Shown one piece after another: positions 46,201 through 57,269 of a stretch of 60,000 bases of DNA. The stretch's first letter is position 1. Every line of letters begins with the position of its first letter. Both the position numbers and the translations under genes were made by a program. This DNA comes from Owenia fusiformis (lineage: Eukaryota > Annelida > Polychaeta > Sabellida > Oweniidae): positions 31,623,985 to 31,683,984 of the forward strand of contig CAIIXF020000004.1 in assembly GCA_903813345.2 (NCBI GenBank). The letters run 5' to 3'. The notes under the pieces were generated by a model, which was given only the letters and a program-made list of their open reading frames with translations, had not been told where the DNA came from and ran no database searches.

Positions 46201-47205
46201 AAACCGGAACTAATGGTTGGCTCTTTTTTCATCTCAATATGTAGTTTTGTGTGTAATTGGGGAAATAAAAATAAATGTTTTAAAAGACATATTAGGTTAA
46301 GTGATAATATTGAAAAGAATAATATCAATTGACCCACTGACATAGTTAATGGAGATTTTTGCATCATGGTCACCGAAAGTGTGAAGTCATATCGACATTG
46401 GTCGCCATATTGTAACCCAAGAAAGATGGTAAAATATGCCCCACAATATATTCTGAGAAACTCAATAAATGACCAACTCGCTTTATTTACACATATTCTG
46501 GAACATTCATTCCAGACAAAATTCAAATAGTTTTGATGGTGTAATACAACTTAATCAGCTGATAAATACAAAATATTGTCACAGTTTGACTCCCGATCTT
46601 GATACTTTATCTTGAGACTTTATGAAAATAACATCAGAGATTATTGATTTATTTATGATGTTTAGTGACTTATTAATTAAAAATGGTGGCATATCATCAC
46701 TTTACATCCAATCCCTTAAGTACTCGGTACGTCTTTCTACTGTTTTTGATGATTTCTTACCATATATAGGATGAAATTTGATGTTAACAGCAATATTTTA
46801 TTTCAAAAATAAAGGTAATCTCAACTTCCGCTCAATTACGTTGGCAACTTCCGGTATATGTTTTCGTGTATTTTTAAGTCAGTTTTATTTTCCTCGGTTG
46901 AACAGAGAAATATTACCTGTTAAAATTTATACACTGAAGTGTATTATAATGATGGACTCTCAAAATATAAAGCCCCATATAATAGTTTTTTTCAATTCAC
47001 AATGTCATGTTATTGTTTCTAACAAGTCGCCACTTTCTTTCTTTTCATATTTTTTGTCAAGTCAAAATCGGATTTTAAGAACATGATTTCTTTACAAGCT
47101 AAGCTTATGTAAGTATCAAATAACATGAAACAAGTTAAACCTTACATCCTACATTGATTTGATATGAAATAGTGATCATTGACATGATTTCTGTGCTGTT
47201 ATGTT
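46201..47205. other. Spacer within the repeat module
   Basis: Open frames on both strands (the longest 46056-46526, minus) overlap repeat-derived sequence and show no protein family. No gene called. Confidence 0.4.
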
Positions 47206-47399
47206 CTTATATTACCACCAAAAGTGGTGACATATTGTTATGGTCTCCGTTTTTTTGCGACAGCGGTTGGTGGTTGGCGTCCGGCGGTTGGTGGTTGGCG
47301 TCCGGCGTCCGGCGGTTGGCGTCCGGCGTCTGTAACAATTTCTTACAACTTCCTATAACTTAACAAATACTGTTTAGACTGACTTCAATTTTTTTCTAA

Positions 47400-49570
47400 A
47401 TCATCTACATGTTCTCAGAAGTTCAAATCTGACTTTAGATTTGACATTTGACCTTCAATGACCTTCTCAAGGTCAAAAAGGTCTTTTTTCAACTTGCTTC
47501 ACATTGACTAAATTTTTTTTCAAAATCATCTACATGTTCTCAGAAATTCAAATCTGACTTTAGATTTGACATTTGACCTTCAAATCTGACTTTAGATTTG
47601 ACATTTGACCTTCAATGACCTTCTCAAGGTCAAAAAAGGTCAAAAAGGTCTGTTTTCAACTTGCTTCAAATTGACTAAATTTTTTTTTCAAAATCATCTA
47701 CGTGTTCTCAGAAATTCAAATCTGACTTAAGATTTGACTTAAGATTTGACATTTGACCTTCAATGACCTTCTCAAGGTCAAAAAAGGTCAAAAAGGTCTG
47801 TTTTCAACTTGCTTCAAATTGACTAAAAAATTTTTTCAAAATCATCTACGTGTTCTCAGAAATTCAAATCTGACTTTAGATTTACTTAAGATTTGACATT
47901 TGACCTTCAATGACCTTCTCAAAGTCAAAAAAGGTCAAAAAGGTCTTTTTTCAACTTGCTTCAAATTGACTCAATTCTTTTTTCAAAATCATCTACATGT
48001 TCTCAGAAATTCAAATCTGACTTTAGATTTGACATTTGACCTTCAATGACCTTCTCAAGGTCAAAAAAGGTCAAAAAGGTCTGTTTTCAACTTGCTTCAA
48101 ATTGACTAAATTTTTTTTTCAAAATCATCTACGTGTTCTCAGAAATTCAAATCTGACTTAAGATTTGACTTAAGATTTGACATTTGACCTTCAATGACCT
48201 TCTCAAGGTCAAAAAAAGGTCAAAAAGGTCTGTTTTCAACTTGCTTCAAATTGACTAAATTTTTTTTTCAAAATCATCTACGTGTTCTCAGAAATTCAAA
48301 TCTGACTTAAGATTTAACTTAAGATTTGATATTTGACCTTCAATGACCTTCTCAAGGTCAAAAAAGGTCAAAAAGGTCTGTTTTCAACTTGCTTCAAATT
48401 GACTAAAAAAAAATTTCAAAATCATCTACGTGTTCTCTGAAATTCAAATCTGACTTTAGATTTGACTTAAGATTTGACATTTGACCTTCAATGACCTTCT
48501 CAAGGTCAAAAAAGGTCAAAAAGGTCTTTTTTCAACTTGCTTCAAATTGACTAAATTTTTTTTTCAAAATCATCTACATGTTCTCAGAAATTCAAATCTG
48601 ACTTTAGATTTGACATTTGACCTTCAATGACCTTCTCAATGTCAAAAAAGGTCAAAAAGGTATTTTTTCATCTTGCTTCAAATTGACTAAATTTTTTTTC
48701 AAAATCATCTACATGTTCTCAGAAATTCAAATATGACTTTAGATTTGACATTTGACCTTCAATGACCTTCTCAAGGTCAAAAAAGGTCAAAAAGGTTTTC
48801 TTTCAACTTGCTTCAAATTGACTAATTTTTTTTTTCAAAATCATCTACATGTTCTCAGAAATTTAAATCTGACATTTGACCTTTAATGACCTTCTCAAGG
48901 TCAAAAAAGGTCAAAAAGGTCTGTTTTCAACTTGCTTCAAATTGACTAAAAAAAATTTTCAAAATCATCTACGTGTTCTCAGAAATTCAAATCTGACTTT
49001 AGATTTGACTTAAAATTTGACATTTGACCTTCAATGACCTTCTCAAAGTCAAAAAAGGTCAAAAAGGTCTTTTTTCAACTTGCTTCAAATTGACTAAATT
49101 TTTTTTTTCAAAATCATCTACATGTTCTCAGAAATTCAAATCTGACTTTATATTTGACATTTGACCTTCAATGACCTTCTCAATGTCAAAAAAGTCAAAA
49201 AGGTATTTTTTCATCTTGCTTCAAATTGACTAAATTTTTTTTCAAAATCATCTACATGTTCTCAGAAATTCAAATATGACTTAAGATTTGACTTTAGATT
49301 TGACATTTGACCTTCAATGACCTTCTCAAGGTCAAAAAAGGTCAAAAAGGTCTTTTTTCAACTTGCTTCAAATTGACCAATTTTTTTTTCAAAATCATCT
49401 ACTTGTTCTCAGAAATTCAAATCTGACTTTAGACTTGACATTTGACCTTTAATGACCTTTTCAAGGTCAAAAAAGGTCAAAAAGGTCTGTTTTCAACTTG
49501 CTTCAAATTGACCAAATTTTTTTTTCAAAATCATCTACATCTTTTCAGAAGTTTAAATTTGACTTTACAA
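47400..49570. repeat. 15-unit array rich in AGGTCA half-sites
   Basis: The landmark CAACTTGCTTCAAATTGAC (or TCATCTTG variant) recurs 15 times at spacings of 120-168 bases, mostly 135-150. A typical unit contains two TGACCTT words, then CTCAAGGTCA, then two more AAGGTC words. Most units therefore carry four to five nuclear-receptor half-sites, including the extended TCAAGGTCA form bound by FTZ-F1/SF-1- and ERR-type receptors. Unit variants with an extra GACTTAAGATTT block alternate along the array. Confidence 0.9.
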
Positions 49571-49654
49571 GTTCTCAGAAATTCAAATCTGACCTAAGTT
49601 TGAACTCATAATATTGTGAGCAACTAGGTGGTGACATTTTGTCATGTTAATGCC

Positions 49655-49925
49655 TTGTGTTAATTCTATCTTTACTATTTATCTTTCTTTCTCATAATCA
49701 AACGTGACCCCCAATCTCTGTCGATGTGACGTCACTCATTAATTATGCACGCATGCGCAGTACAATAAAGAAAGCAATATGACAACTTACACAAGTCTGA
49801 GCCAAGGCGGAGGTCTCCAAATTGAAATGAATATGTCTGTTTATTGATCTATCGAGGACATAACCATCTTTTTCATAATATACTTAACATTCTAATGAAT
49901 TATACTCCTTTTTCTGAGCCTATTT
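49655..49925. promoter_or_regulatory. Non-repetitive island with CRE and GCATGCGCA motif
   Basis: Between two copies of the repeat's end sequence lies unique DNA with a perfect palindromic CRE TGACGTCA (49727-49734), then CACGCATGCGCAG (about 49748-49760), a partial NRF-1-type site. It precedes GIMAP exon C by 2.4 kb and could be a promoter. No TATA box or convincing first exon was found. Confidence 0.25.
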
Positions 49926-50164
49926 CCCCTTTAATCATTTACAAGTTCTCAAAAGTTCAAATCTGACTTTAAATTTAAGATTTAACCTTCAATCTTCTCA
50001 GGGTCAAAAAAGGTATTTTTCAACCTGCTTCAAATTGGCCAATTACTTTTTTCAAAATCGTCTGCAATTTTTCAGAAATTCAAATCTGACTTAAGATTGA
50101 ACTCATTAAATTGTGAGCAACTATGTAGTGACATTTTGTCATGTTAATGCCAGCTTGTTTCCAC

Positions 50165-51424
50165 GATTTTATTTTTATTTATTTATTTATTTGCCAAACA
50201 CTTTTTAATCAGTGGCACAATGGAAAATTCCAGTGCGGCAGTACATAGAACAAATACATATTCATAAAATACAATACAATACAGATAGATAAAATAAATA
50301 TGTTAAATTGTACATATGTTATGAGTTTAAAATATCGTTATTAATTGTCACTAAAAATTGTTTGACACACTTGTCAAACAAGAATCCTTGGTCTTTGCCC
50401 CAAATACTAAAAACAACATCTCCTAGGCACCACTTTAATTTTTCATTTAAAGGAAGCGTTAAGAACATATTAAATACATCAGGGGAGCATGAGGTTTTAA
50501 TTCTGTTGTAAAAATCAATCCTTTCACGTTGGTTGTGACTACATGTAAAAAATCTGTGTGTTAAATCATCAATTGGATGAAGGGAACAAAGTTTGCAAAA
50601 ACCATCATCGCATTTTCTTCTTTTGAGGTCAGTTCCAATACCTAAACACCCAGTTCTGGCTTTGAACTTCAATCTCTGTCCAACAAAATCATTACTTGAG
50701 GTAAGGTAATTCTCCAGAAATGGGGTTTGTTTGATTGATTCATAAAATTCTAGTGAAGATTTCGAGGAACATTCAGATAGAAAATTACTTTTGTGTTGTT
50801 GGGAGGATATGGTCAAAAAAGAATCATACCATTCATTGTCATCTCTAAACACAACATCATCAAGGCCATGTTCAATTAAAATGTCTTGTATGTTTTCAAA
50901 ATATGGCCAACATGTTTTTACTCTTCCCTTGAAATTTTCAAACAGTTTATCAAAAATTGCCTTATGGAGAACTTAAGATATAAAAAATAATCAATTTGTC
51001 TTTTCTGAATAATGTTAATAATGCTTCTCCAGCCAAGGTCACCTAACATTGCTGCTTTGGCAGGGTTACATTTAGGTTGAAAAATTGATTTGGCCAATTT
51101 ATATTGCATTGAAGAAAGGGTCTTTTCAGAGGTCTTGTCAAGAATTAGAACACCACATCCATGCAACAAAGCAGGGAGGTACTGGGAGTAGTATAATGTA
51201 TTACCAAATGATATTCTATTATAGTTAATATGCTTAGTTAGGGTTGATGCAACTAGATTTCTTAACTTCTTATCCTTTTCTTTTAAAACAACATTCACGT
51301 GGTAGTTATCTCTTAATTGCCTATTTAGATGGATGCCAAGATATTTGTAAGTATCAACTTCTTTGATTTCAAGGTCACCTAATACCCAAGTTTTATTTTT
51401 ATCTATTCGCTTGCCAATAACCAT
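50165..51424 (-). pseudogene. 5'-truncated LINE retrotransposon (reverse transcriptase C-terminus)
   Basis: Minus-strand reading gives the end of a non-LTR retrotransposon ORF2. It has a post-catalytic YKYLGIHL motif (51350-51325 region), then a long helical region, then a zinc-binding C-X2-C...H...C cluster (CKLC...HRFFTC, about 50605-50550). One frameshift near 50970 splits it into frames 51424-50918 and 50985-50319; coding continues in the second frame across the junction. The catalytic core (FADD-type) and endonuclease are missing. The 3' end runs into an (AAAT)n tail at about 50172-50195 (TTTA on the + strand), typical of some LINE families. It is dead as a mobile element. Confidence 0.85.
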
Positions 51425-52271
51425 TACTTACGATGTCGTGCTCCACATACCCCGTTGCCTTGCTTAGCTGTGAATAAATTAGGTAATAAACTTAAAGTGA
51501 ATTCAAGTATGAAAATTACCTTAATGATATCAATATACTTACAGAAAGGGATCCACAGCTTTACGAATAAGCACATATAAACACTTATAATTCATAAAAT
51601 TAGAATCTGTGATTTTGCAATATACTAGAAGATGAATACATTTCTTATCGCACTGTACTTAATATAGAGACATTAGAAATTTTACTTTTTATGATATATC
51701 CAAGATAGTTTCACGAATTGAATTATTTAATGATGAATACTGTTTATATTTTCTAACGACTTATATTGATGTAGCAACCAAGGTTAGTTTCATGAATTTG
51801 AATATATATAAATATAACATAATAACATTTGTTAAGCAATACATATATCATATAGCACCATATATCGTCTGTGGTTCATTGGATGAGATGCTTACATCGA
51901 CCTTGGGGAAGATGGTTAGCACTCAACTAACGCGTAAAGTGTGTTTTATATATTGTATATATTTATATTCTATGTTCATTTAACATTAATGTTATATCAG
52001 TGTTCTTTGTAATACATGTGTATACATGTATCTCCTTTTCATAAAGGGCAATAAAGATTATACATACATTAAATACGACACTGTAACCACCAAGACTCTG
52101 TTATTAGAAAACAATCTTGAGGTTAAGATCTAAAATGTGATGAAAATGACCACAATGCTATTTTCTTTAATCTAGAATCAGCTCTAATAAAGCGCAAGAT
52201 AAAAGAGGACTATAGGTATAGGGTAAAAACTAACCATTTATAATTTACGATATGTTCCTGTTAATTTGCAG
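51425..52271. other. Upstream flank of GIMAP C, homologous to that of D
   Basis: From CTTAGCTGTGAATAAATTA (51465) to the acceptor, this matches 56734-57269 upstream of D with indels. Blocks include GATATCAATATACT and GAAGATGACCACAATGCTATTTTC-type sequence. The two genes therefore share duplicated upstream DNA. No first exon was identified in either. Confidence 0.6.
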
Positions 52272-53029
52272 ATCTGAGAATCGTTTTACTAGGAAAAACC
52301 GGTGCCGGCAAAAGTGCCACGGGAAATACACTTCTGAATCAAAACCAGTTCGCCTCTAGTCTAAAATTCAAATCCGAAACTAAAGCCTGCTGTGTTGGCA
52401 CTACCACCGTCAACGGTAAAACAGTAAATATTATAGATACGCCGGGATTTATGGATACCGAAAACGAAAACGAATCCCTTGAAGTGCTTTTGCCAAAGGT
52501 TTTGAAGTGTTTGGACCTCTCCTCACCAGGACCACATGTATTTGGCATTGTGATAAGTCCTCCCCGTTTCACAGCAGAAGATTGCAGAGTCTCGGAGATC
52601 ACGGAATGTCTCTTTGGAAGTGGTTACCTAAAACACGCAGTGATTATATGTACACGAGGTGATGACTTAGAAGCAGAGGAAACGACATTTGAAGATTTGA
52701 TAAAAGATGCTCCACAAAAGATAAAAAAGCTTTACGAGGATTGCGATAAAAGAGTTGTAGTAGTTAACAACAGGAATAAGGGGCCCTCGAGAGAGCTCTT
52801 TTTCGAAAGGGTCACTGAATGGGGTTGCGGTAAAACCTGGCACACAGACCCACATGGCCTGATGGAAGCTATCGACAAATTCAGCAAGAAAGAGAATAGA
52901 ACAACTCCAGCTCAGAAGGAGCAAAGTCCCTTAAATGTCAACGATGGATTTGTACAAGAAACCCTATTTGCCAAGATAAAGAAAGCAATTGGAAGATTCT
53001 TCGCTCGTGCATTTACTGCTTTTTTTTGA
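52272..53029 (+). CDS. GIMAP-like GTPase C, terminal exon
   Basis: Enters from acceptor TTAATTTGCAG (ends 52271) in phase 1 and stays open for 251 codons to TGA at 53027-53029. The domain is complete; counting only from the internal ATG at 52451 would wrongly remove the P-loop. By exon residue: G1 GKTGAGKS (7-14), G3 DTPG (55-58), GPHVFGIVISPPRFT (86-100), G4 TRGDD (127-131), G5 region NNRN (165-168). A charged linker follows, and a tail with AIGRFF and a Phe/Ala-rich end could be an amphipathic membrane helix. Closest relative is D; they share a 31-residue identical run around G4. Expected to bind GTP; the cellular role is inferred from the family only. Confidence 0.95.
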
Positions 53030-53246
53030 GAAAAAAACAACATTAACTATACGTCACGAGTCCACGTATTTGACATTGTGAACACCAATATGGACAACCA
53101 TTTGCCAAAGTCATGAAATTATGAAAAATTCACTATATAGACTTATTAAGATAGCTATGCTTTAAAACTAAAAAGTCTAGGAAAGGCCCAGTAATTCATT
53201 TTTATTATAACGTGCATGCAGTTATACGTATGAACTTTTACATTTA

Positions 53247-53261
53247 AATAAATGTAATAAA
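53247..53261 (+). terminator. Poly(A) signals of GIMAP C
   Basis: Two AATAAA hexamers (53247-53252 and 53256-53261), about 220 bases past the stop. Confidence 0.5.
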
Positions 53262-53308
53262 TCACATTAAATTACAAATCGTCAATATAATGATCATTTT
53301 TGAATGAT

Positions 53309-54065
53309 GATTATGGTGAACTGAAGGACAAGTAAGGAGGACAGGACATGTGTTTGAACGTTAAAATGAAGTCTGTTTTGCTATTCTCGATTGGCTTCCT
53401 GAGACAGGTAATGGAGAAATTAAGGATATGTTTGACCAGTTGGTCCGCAAACAAATAAGTGTATATGGGGAAAGGAGAATATTTTGCGAAATCAAATCGA
53501 GAACTAACATGTTAAAATTGAAAAAATAATTGATTAATGTGGATGACTGACCCTGGTACCCTGTCACACCCTTTAACTGTCAACTTTTTAGGTAACCACC
53601 AAAAAGTGGTGATATACTATGGTGGTCTCCGTTTTTTGTGACGATCGGCGGATGGCGGTTGACGATCGGCGGTTGGCGTCTGTAACAAATTCTTAAAACT
53701 TCCAATAACTTAACAATTACTGTTTAGACAGACTTGATCTACACGTTTTCAGAAGTTCAAATCTGACTTTATACTTAAAATTTGACATTCAGTGACCTTT
53801 TCATGGTCAAACAAAGGCCATAAAGGTATTTTTCAACTTGCTTCAAATTGACCAAAATCTTTTTTCATAATCATCTACACACAGTGCTACAAGTTATCAG
53901 AAATTCAAATCTGACTTGAGATTTGACCTTATCAATGTCAAATAAGGACAAAAGGGTATTTTTCAACTTTCTTCGAATTGACCATTTTTTCAAAATCATC
54001 TAAAGTTCTCAAAAGATCAAATCCGACTATAGATTTGACCTTCAATGACATTCTCAAGGTAAAAG
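53309..54065. repeat. 3'-flank module shared by GIMAP B and C (copy at C)
   Basis: Matches 45579-46200 after gene B: ATTATGGTGAACTGAAGGAC, AGGAGGACAGG, CGTTTTTTGTGACGATCGGCGG, then two to three diverged units with TCAAATCTGACTTT and CAACTTGCTTCAAATTGACC. Here the array has not expanded. Confidence 0.8.
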
Positions 54066-55655
54066 AATATCGTGTATTTTGTATTGATACATTTAAAACA
54101 TATGCACTTTAAATACTTTAAGTATATTTACACTTGATAGCTACATCTAGTGTTATATATTACATCATACCATGAGAGTATTCCGAATATAGCGATATAA
54201 AAACACTGATATAAACATATCATAAAATGATGGTTTGTAAATATGACATCTAACAATTATTATACAACCTGGCCTGGGCTATGAAATTGATATTATTCAT
54301 AAATGAACCTCATATACGCGTATCAAATAATAGCATAATAGCATCATGGTCACGATAGTCATGGCAATAAAAATACTATCAAAAGAGTCTCCACTTATCA
54401 ATAGTGGACAGAATAGCAATATAAACTATCTTGTCTTAGTCTTATAAAAGAAAACAATTCTATCTTTATCAGAAATCTACTTCGTTCAAACCAATCAAAA
54501 TGATATTGTTAAAACACAACAATTACATGTAAAATGATTACACAACATACATTGTGTTAAAAAGAATACTGCTTTATAACATCTGCATTGAGAAACGAAT
54601 CGAGAACCAATAAAATAAGTTCATTTACAAGATAAAATAAATTGCATGTTCACAGGTGACTGTTATTTCTGGGAGGAGCTATTAATGGTATCCACTCAGC
54701 TGATATACAAGCAATGTTTACAATAAACAGTTGTTTATCTGTTTAATTGACTGGTCAGATAACAAACAAACATGTTATCCACAAACAAAATAATTAGTCC
54801 TAAAAATCATACAATTGCAGAACAATATAACAAAATCTCAAAAAGCTGTGTTTAAATGATCAGTCAGTTTAGTCAATCAATTAGTCAGTCTTCTCAATGT
54901 CTTGCCTTGGTCAAAATTAATGGAGATGATATTTTAACTGTAAAAGAGCTGGCTAATTCCCATGAGTGTCAACGGTCATAAATACTGCTATCCAGATGTT
55001 GGTATAAATGCATACATTACTCTAAAATCAAATTTCAATGACTGCTGTCTCAGAAAACCTGTAAAACAAACTCATGGTTCCGACTAAATCAACATAATCA
55101 TGACTCCCATATTATCTGATAAAATCAAAAAATAAAATCTTTAGTTTTGACGACAAATTCCTTTAAACTATAATTATCAGAAATGAATTTTGATTGTGAT
55201 GAAAAACATATTTCCTCACTGGTTCTCTAATCAGTAAAAAACGATATCCAACAAGTATTACAGTTTCAAGAATTTATCTACGCCTGGGGCTTAAGATAAA
55301 ATTCTTACAGCAATTTTGCTCTCAAATATAATTTCAGACGAAACGGAAATCAAATGCAGATTATTCAAAGATATAAATGATTATAGTTTCATTAATAATG
55401 AATATAATAGCTACACATTAATTGTATACACATATGATATAATTTCCATAATGCTTCTCATTCATCATGAAAAATTAAAAACAACACATAAAGTCATTTA
55501 AGTTCAAGTCTGATATAGCATTAATGGGCTTTGTTTACAATGTTATAAAGCATATACACAGTGTTTTGAATTTGTTAACATCAATGTACTTAAGGTAGGC
55601 AGATGAGTACATATCACTATCACTATCCCTCTGGAGATCAAGCCATCTTATTAAA
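54066..55655. other. AT-rich interval, nothing recognised
   Basis: No gene, RNA or transposon boundary found. A TCAGTCAGTTTAGTCAATCA-type simple stretch lies at about 54860-54890. Confidence 0.45.
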
Positions 55656-55657
55656 TA

Positions 55658-56218
55658 CAGGGTGTCCCATATGTTCCAGGAATGATGTTGTGTTTTATTG
55701 GTTTTATTTTCAATCTAACTGAATTTTGGATACAATGTGCCCAAACATGTTTTGAATAAGTTGGGAAAGTTTCATATCGTGAAGTTCAGTAGTCTTAATT
55801 ATATGGTTGCTGTAGTAACCCAGGGGTAGGGTAGGTGGAGCAGATGTAACAACGCGCAAAACAAATGAAATATTTGTAAAAATAGTTGTTTTCTGTACGC
55901 AGTGTGACTAAGTATTGGGTTTTTAGAGTTGCATCAAACTTGTCAGTAGTCAGGAATCCATCTTTACTATTTTTAACTTCCAACAAGTTTGATGCAACTA
56001 TGACCAATTAATACTTTGAACACTTCATACAAAAACTATTATTTTTGGAAAAATGTCATGTTTTGCGCGTTGTTACACCTGCTCCCCCTATCCTACCCCT
56101 AGGTTACTATGACAACCATATTATTAAGTCTACTGACATTTTGTAAAAAAAATGAGCAAGATTGAAAAGAAAAAACAATAAAATACAGCACCATTCCTGA
56201 AACATATGGAACATCCCG
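55658..56218. mobile_element. 561-bp palindromic mariner-like MITE
   Basis: CAGGGTGTCCCATATGTTCC faces GGAACATATGGAACATCCCG, with TA on both sides. The arms continue inward over nearly the whole element, e.g. GGGGTAGGGTAGGTGGAGCA against TGCTCCCCCTATCCTACCCC, and TTGCATCAAACTTGT against ACAAGTTTGATGCAA. Its RNA would fold into one long hairpin. Sequence differs from the CAGGGTGT element at 40859 apart from the ends. Confidence 0.88.
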
Positions 56219-56424
56219 TATATCGGGAGGAATTTTTTTCATCAATTTCATATGTAGAATACTAGTTTTTCATACATTTGGTGGTATTCTTAATTTTGTC
56301 ACAGATTCTCTGTTCCTTTTCATAAATGGCAATATAGATACATTTATACATTCATACATACAAGGGGCGTAGGTTACCGTTCTTGTCATACCCACATTGT
56401 CATTCAAATTCAGTCTACTTATAG

Positions 56425-57269
56425 GAAACTATTTGTTCGCAAATATGTGCATTTTCTTAAACAAATGATACTGATACACGTTTGGGTGAAAAATGTCGTG
56501 GGAATTATGCCAACAGCGTGTGAAATAAGGAAAAAAGAAAAAATCGTACCTTCGATGTTAACCAGATTCAAAATATTGACCATAAGACAATACAACAATA
56601 AGACCAAAATTCACGATTCAAATGTTGAAGTGAACAAAATGACGGCTGTTTGACTTCAAATTTTGAATCACGACATTTCCATACATGGGACAGAATATCG
56701 ATGAGACACTCTGGGAGCCAATCCTCCTTGGCTTAGCTGTGAATAAATTACGTACATATAATAAACTTAAAAGCAAATTCAAGTATGAAAAATACCTCAA
56801 TGATATCAATATACTAACAGGAGGGGATACACAGCTTGTTACGAATAAACACATATTAACATATTATAATTCATAGAATGAGTGTGATTTTGTACTTAAT
56901 ATAAAGACCTTGTTCTGATATATCCAAGATATTTTCACGAATTGATATATTTAATGATGAATACTGTTTATATTTTCTGATGACGAATATTGATGTAGCA
57001 ACCAAAGTTAGTTCAGTGCATTTGTATATAAATGTAACATAACAATATATGTTAAGCAAAACGACACGATGACCACTCGAAGACCCTGTTATTAGAAAAT
57101 AATCTAGAGGTTGAGATCTTGGATGTGATGAAGATGACCACAATGCTATTTTCTTTCATCTAGGATCAGCTCAGCTCTGTTATTACCGACAGAGGGCCAA
57201 TATATTAATGGTATAACTGATAAAAATACCTGGTAATATAACTTAAGATATCTTCCTGTTAATTTGCAG
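56425..57269. other. Upstream flank of GIMAP D
   Basis: Contains a dispersed repeat also at 17259 (56431-56485), a fragment related in inverse orientation to 34290-34440 (56570-56735), and then the block shared with the upstream of C (from about 56734). It should hold a first exon or intron of D; none was recognised. Confidence 0.5.

Larger units (their letters stand above)
47213..50150. repeat. Dispersed repeat with expanded internal array
   Basis: Begins ACCACCAAAAGTGGTGACAT, as at 45829 and 53596, followed by GGTCTCCGTTTTTT and a GGTTGGCGTCCGGC-type minisatellite (47267-47330). Ends in TTGTGAGCAACTAGGTGGTGAC (49615) and again near 50114. The core (about 47400-49570) is a 15-unit array described separately. 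Three copies of the start in the window, all near GIMAP genes B and C. Confidence 0.75.

Noticed and set aside
46056-46526. 156-codon minus-strand frame
   Set aside because: Its second half is the translated half-site repeat, and the first half has no recognisable domain.
47213-50150. CRISPR-like array
   Set aside because: Units are 120-168 bases long with no constant repeat/variable spacer structure, in an animal genome.
51889-51917. ATG at 51889 followed by a phase-1 GTTAGC as first exon of GIMAP C
   Set aside because: The donor is poor and the matching place upstream of D lacks both ATG and donor.
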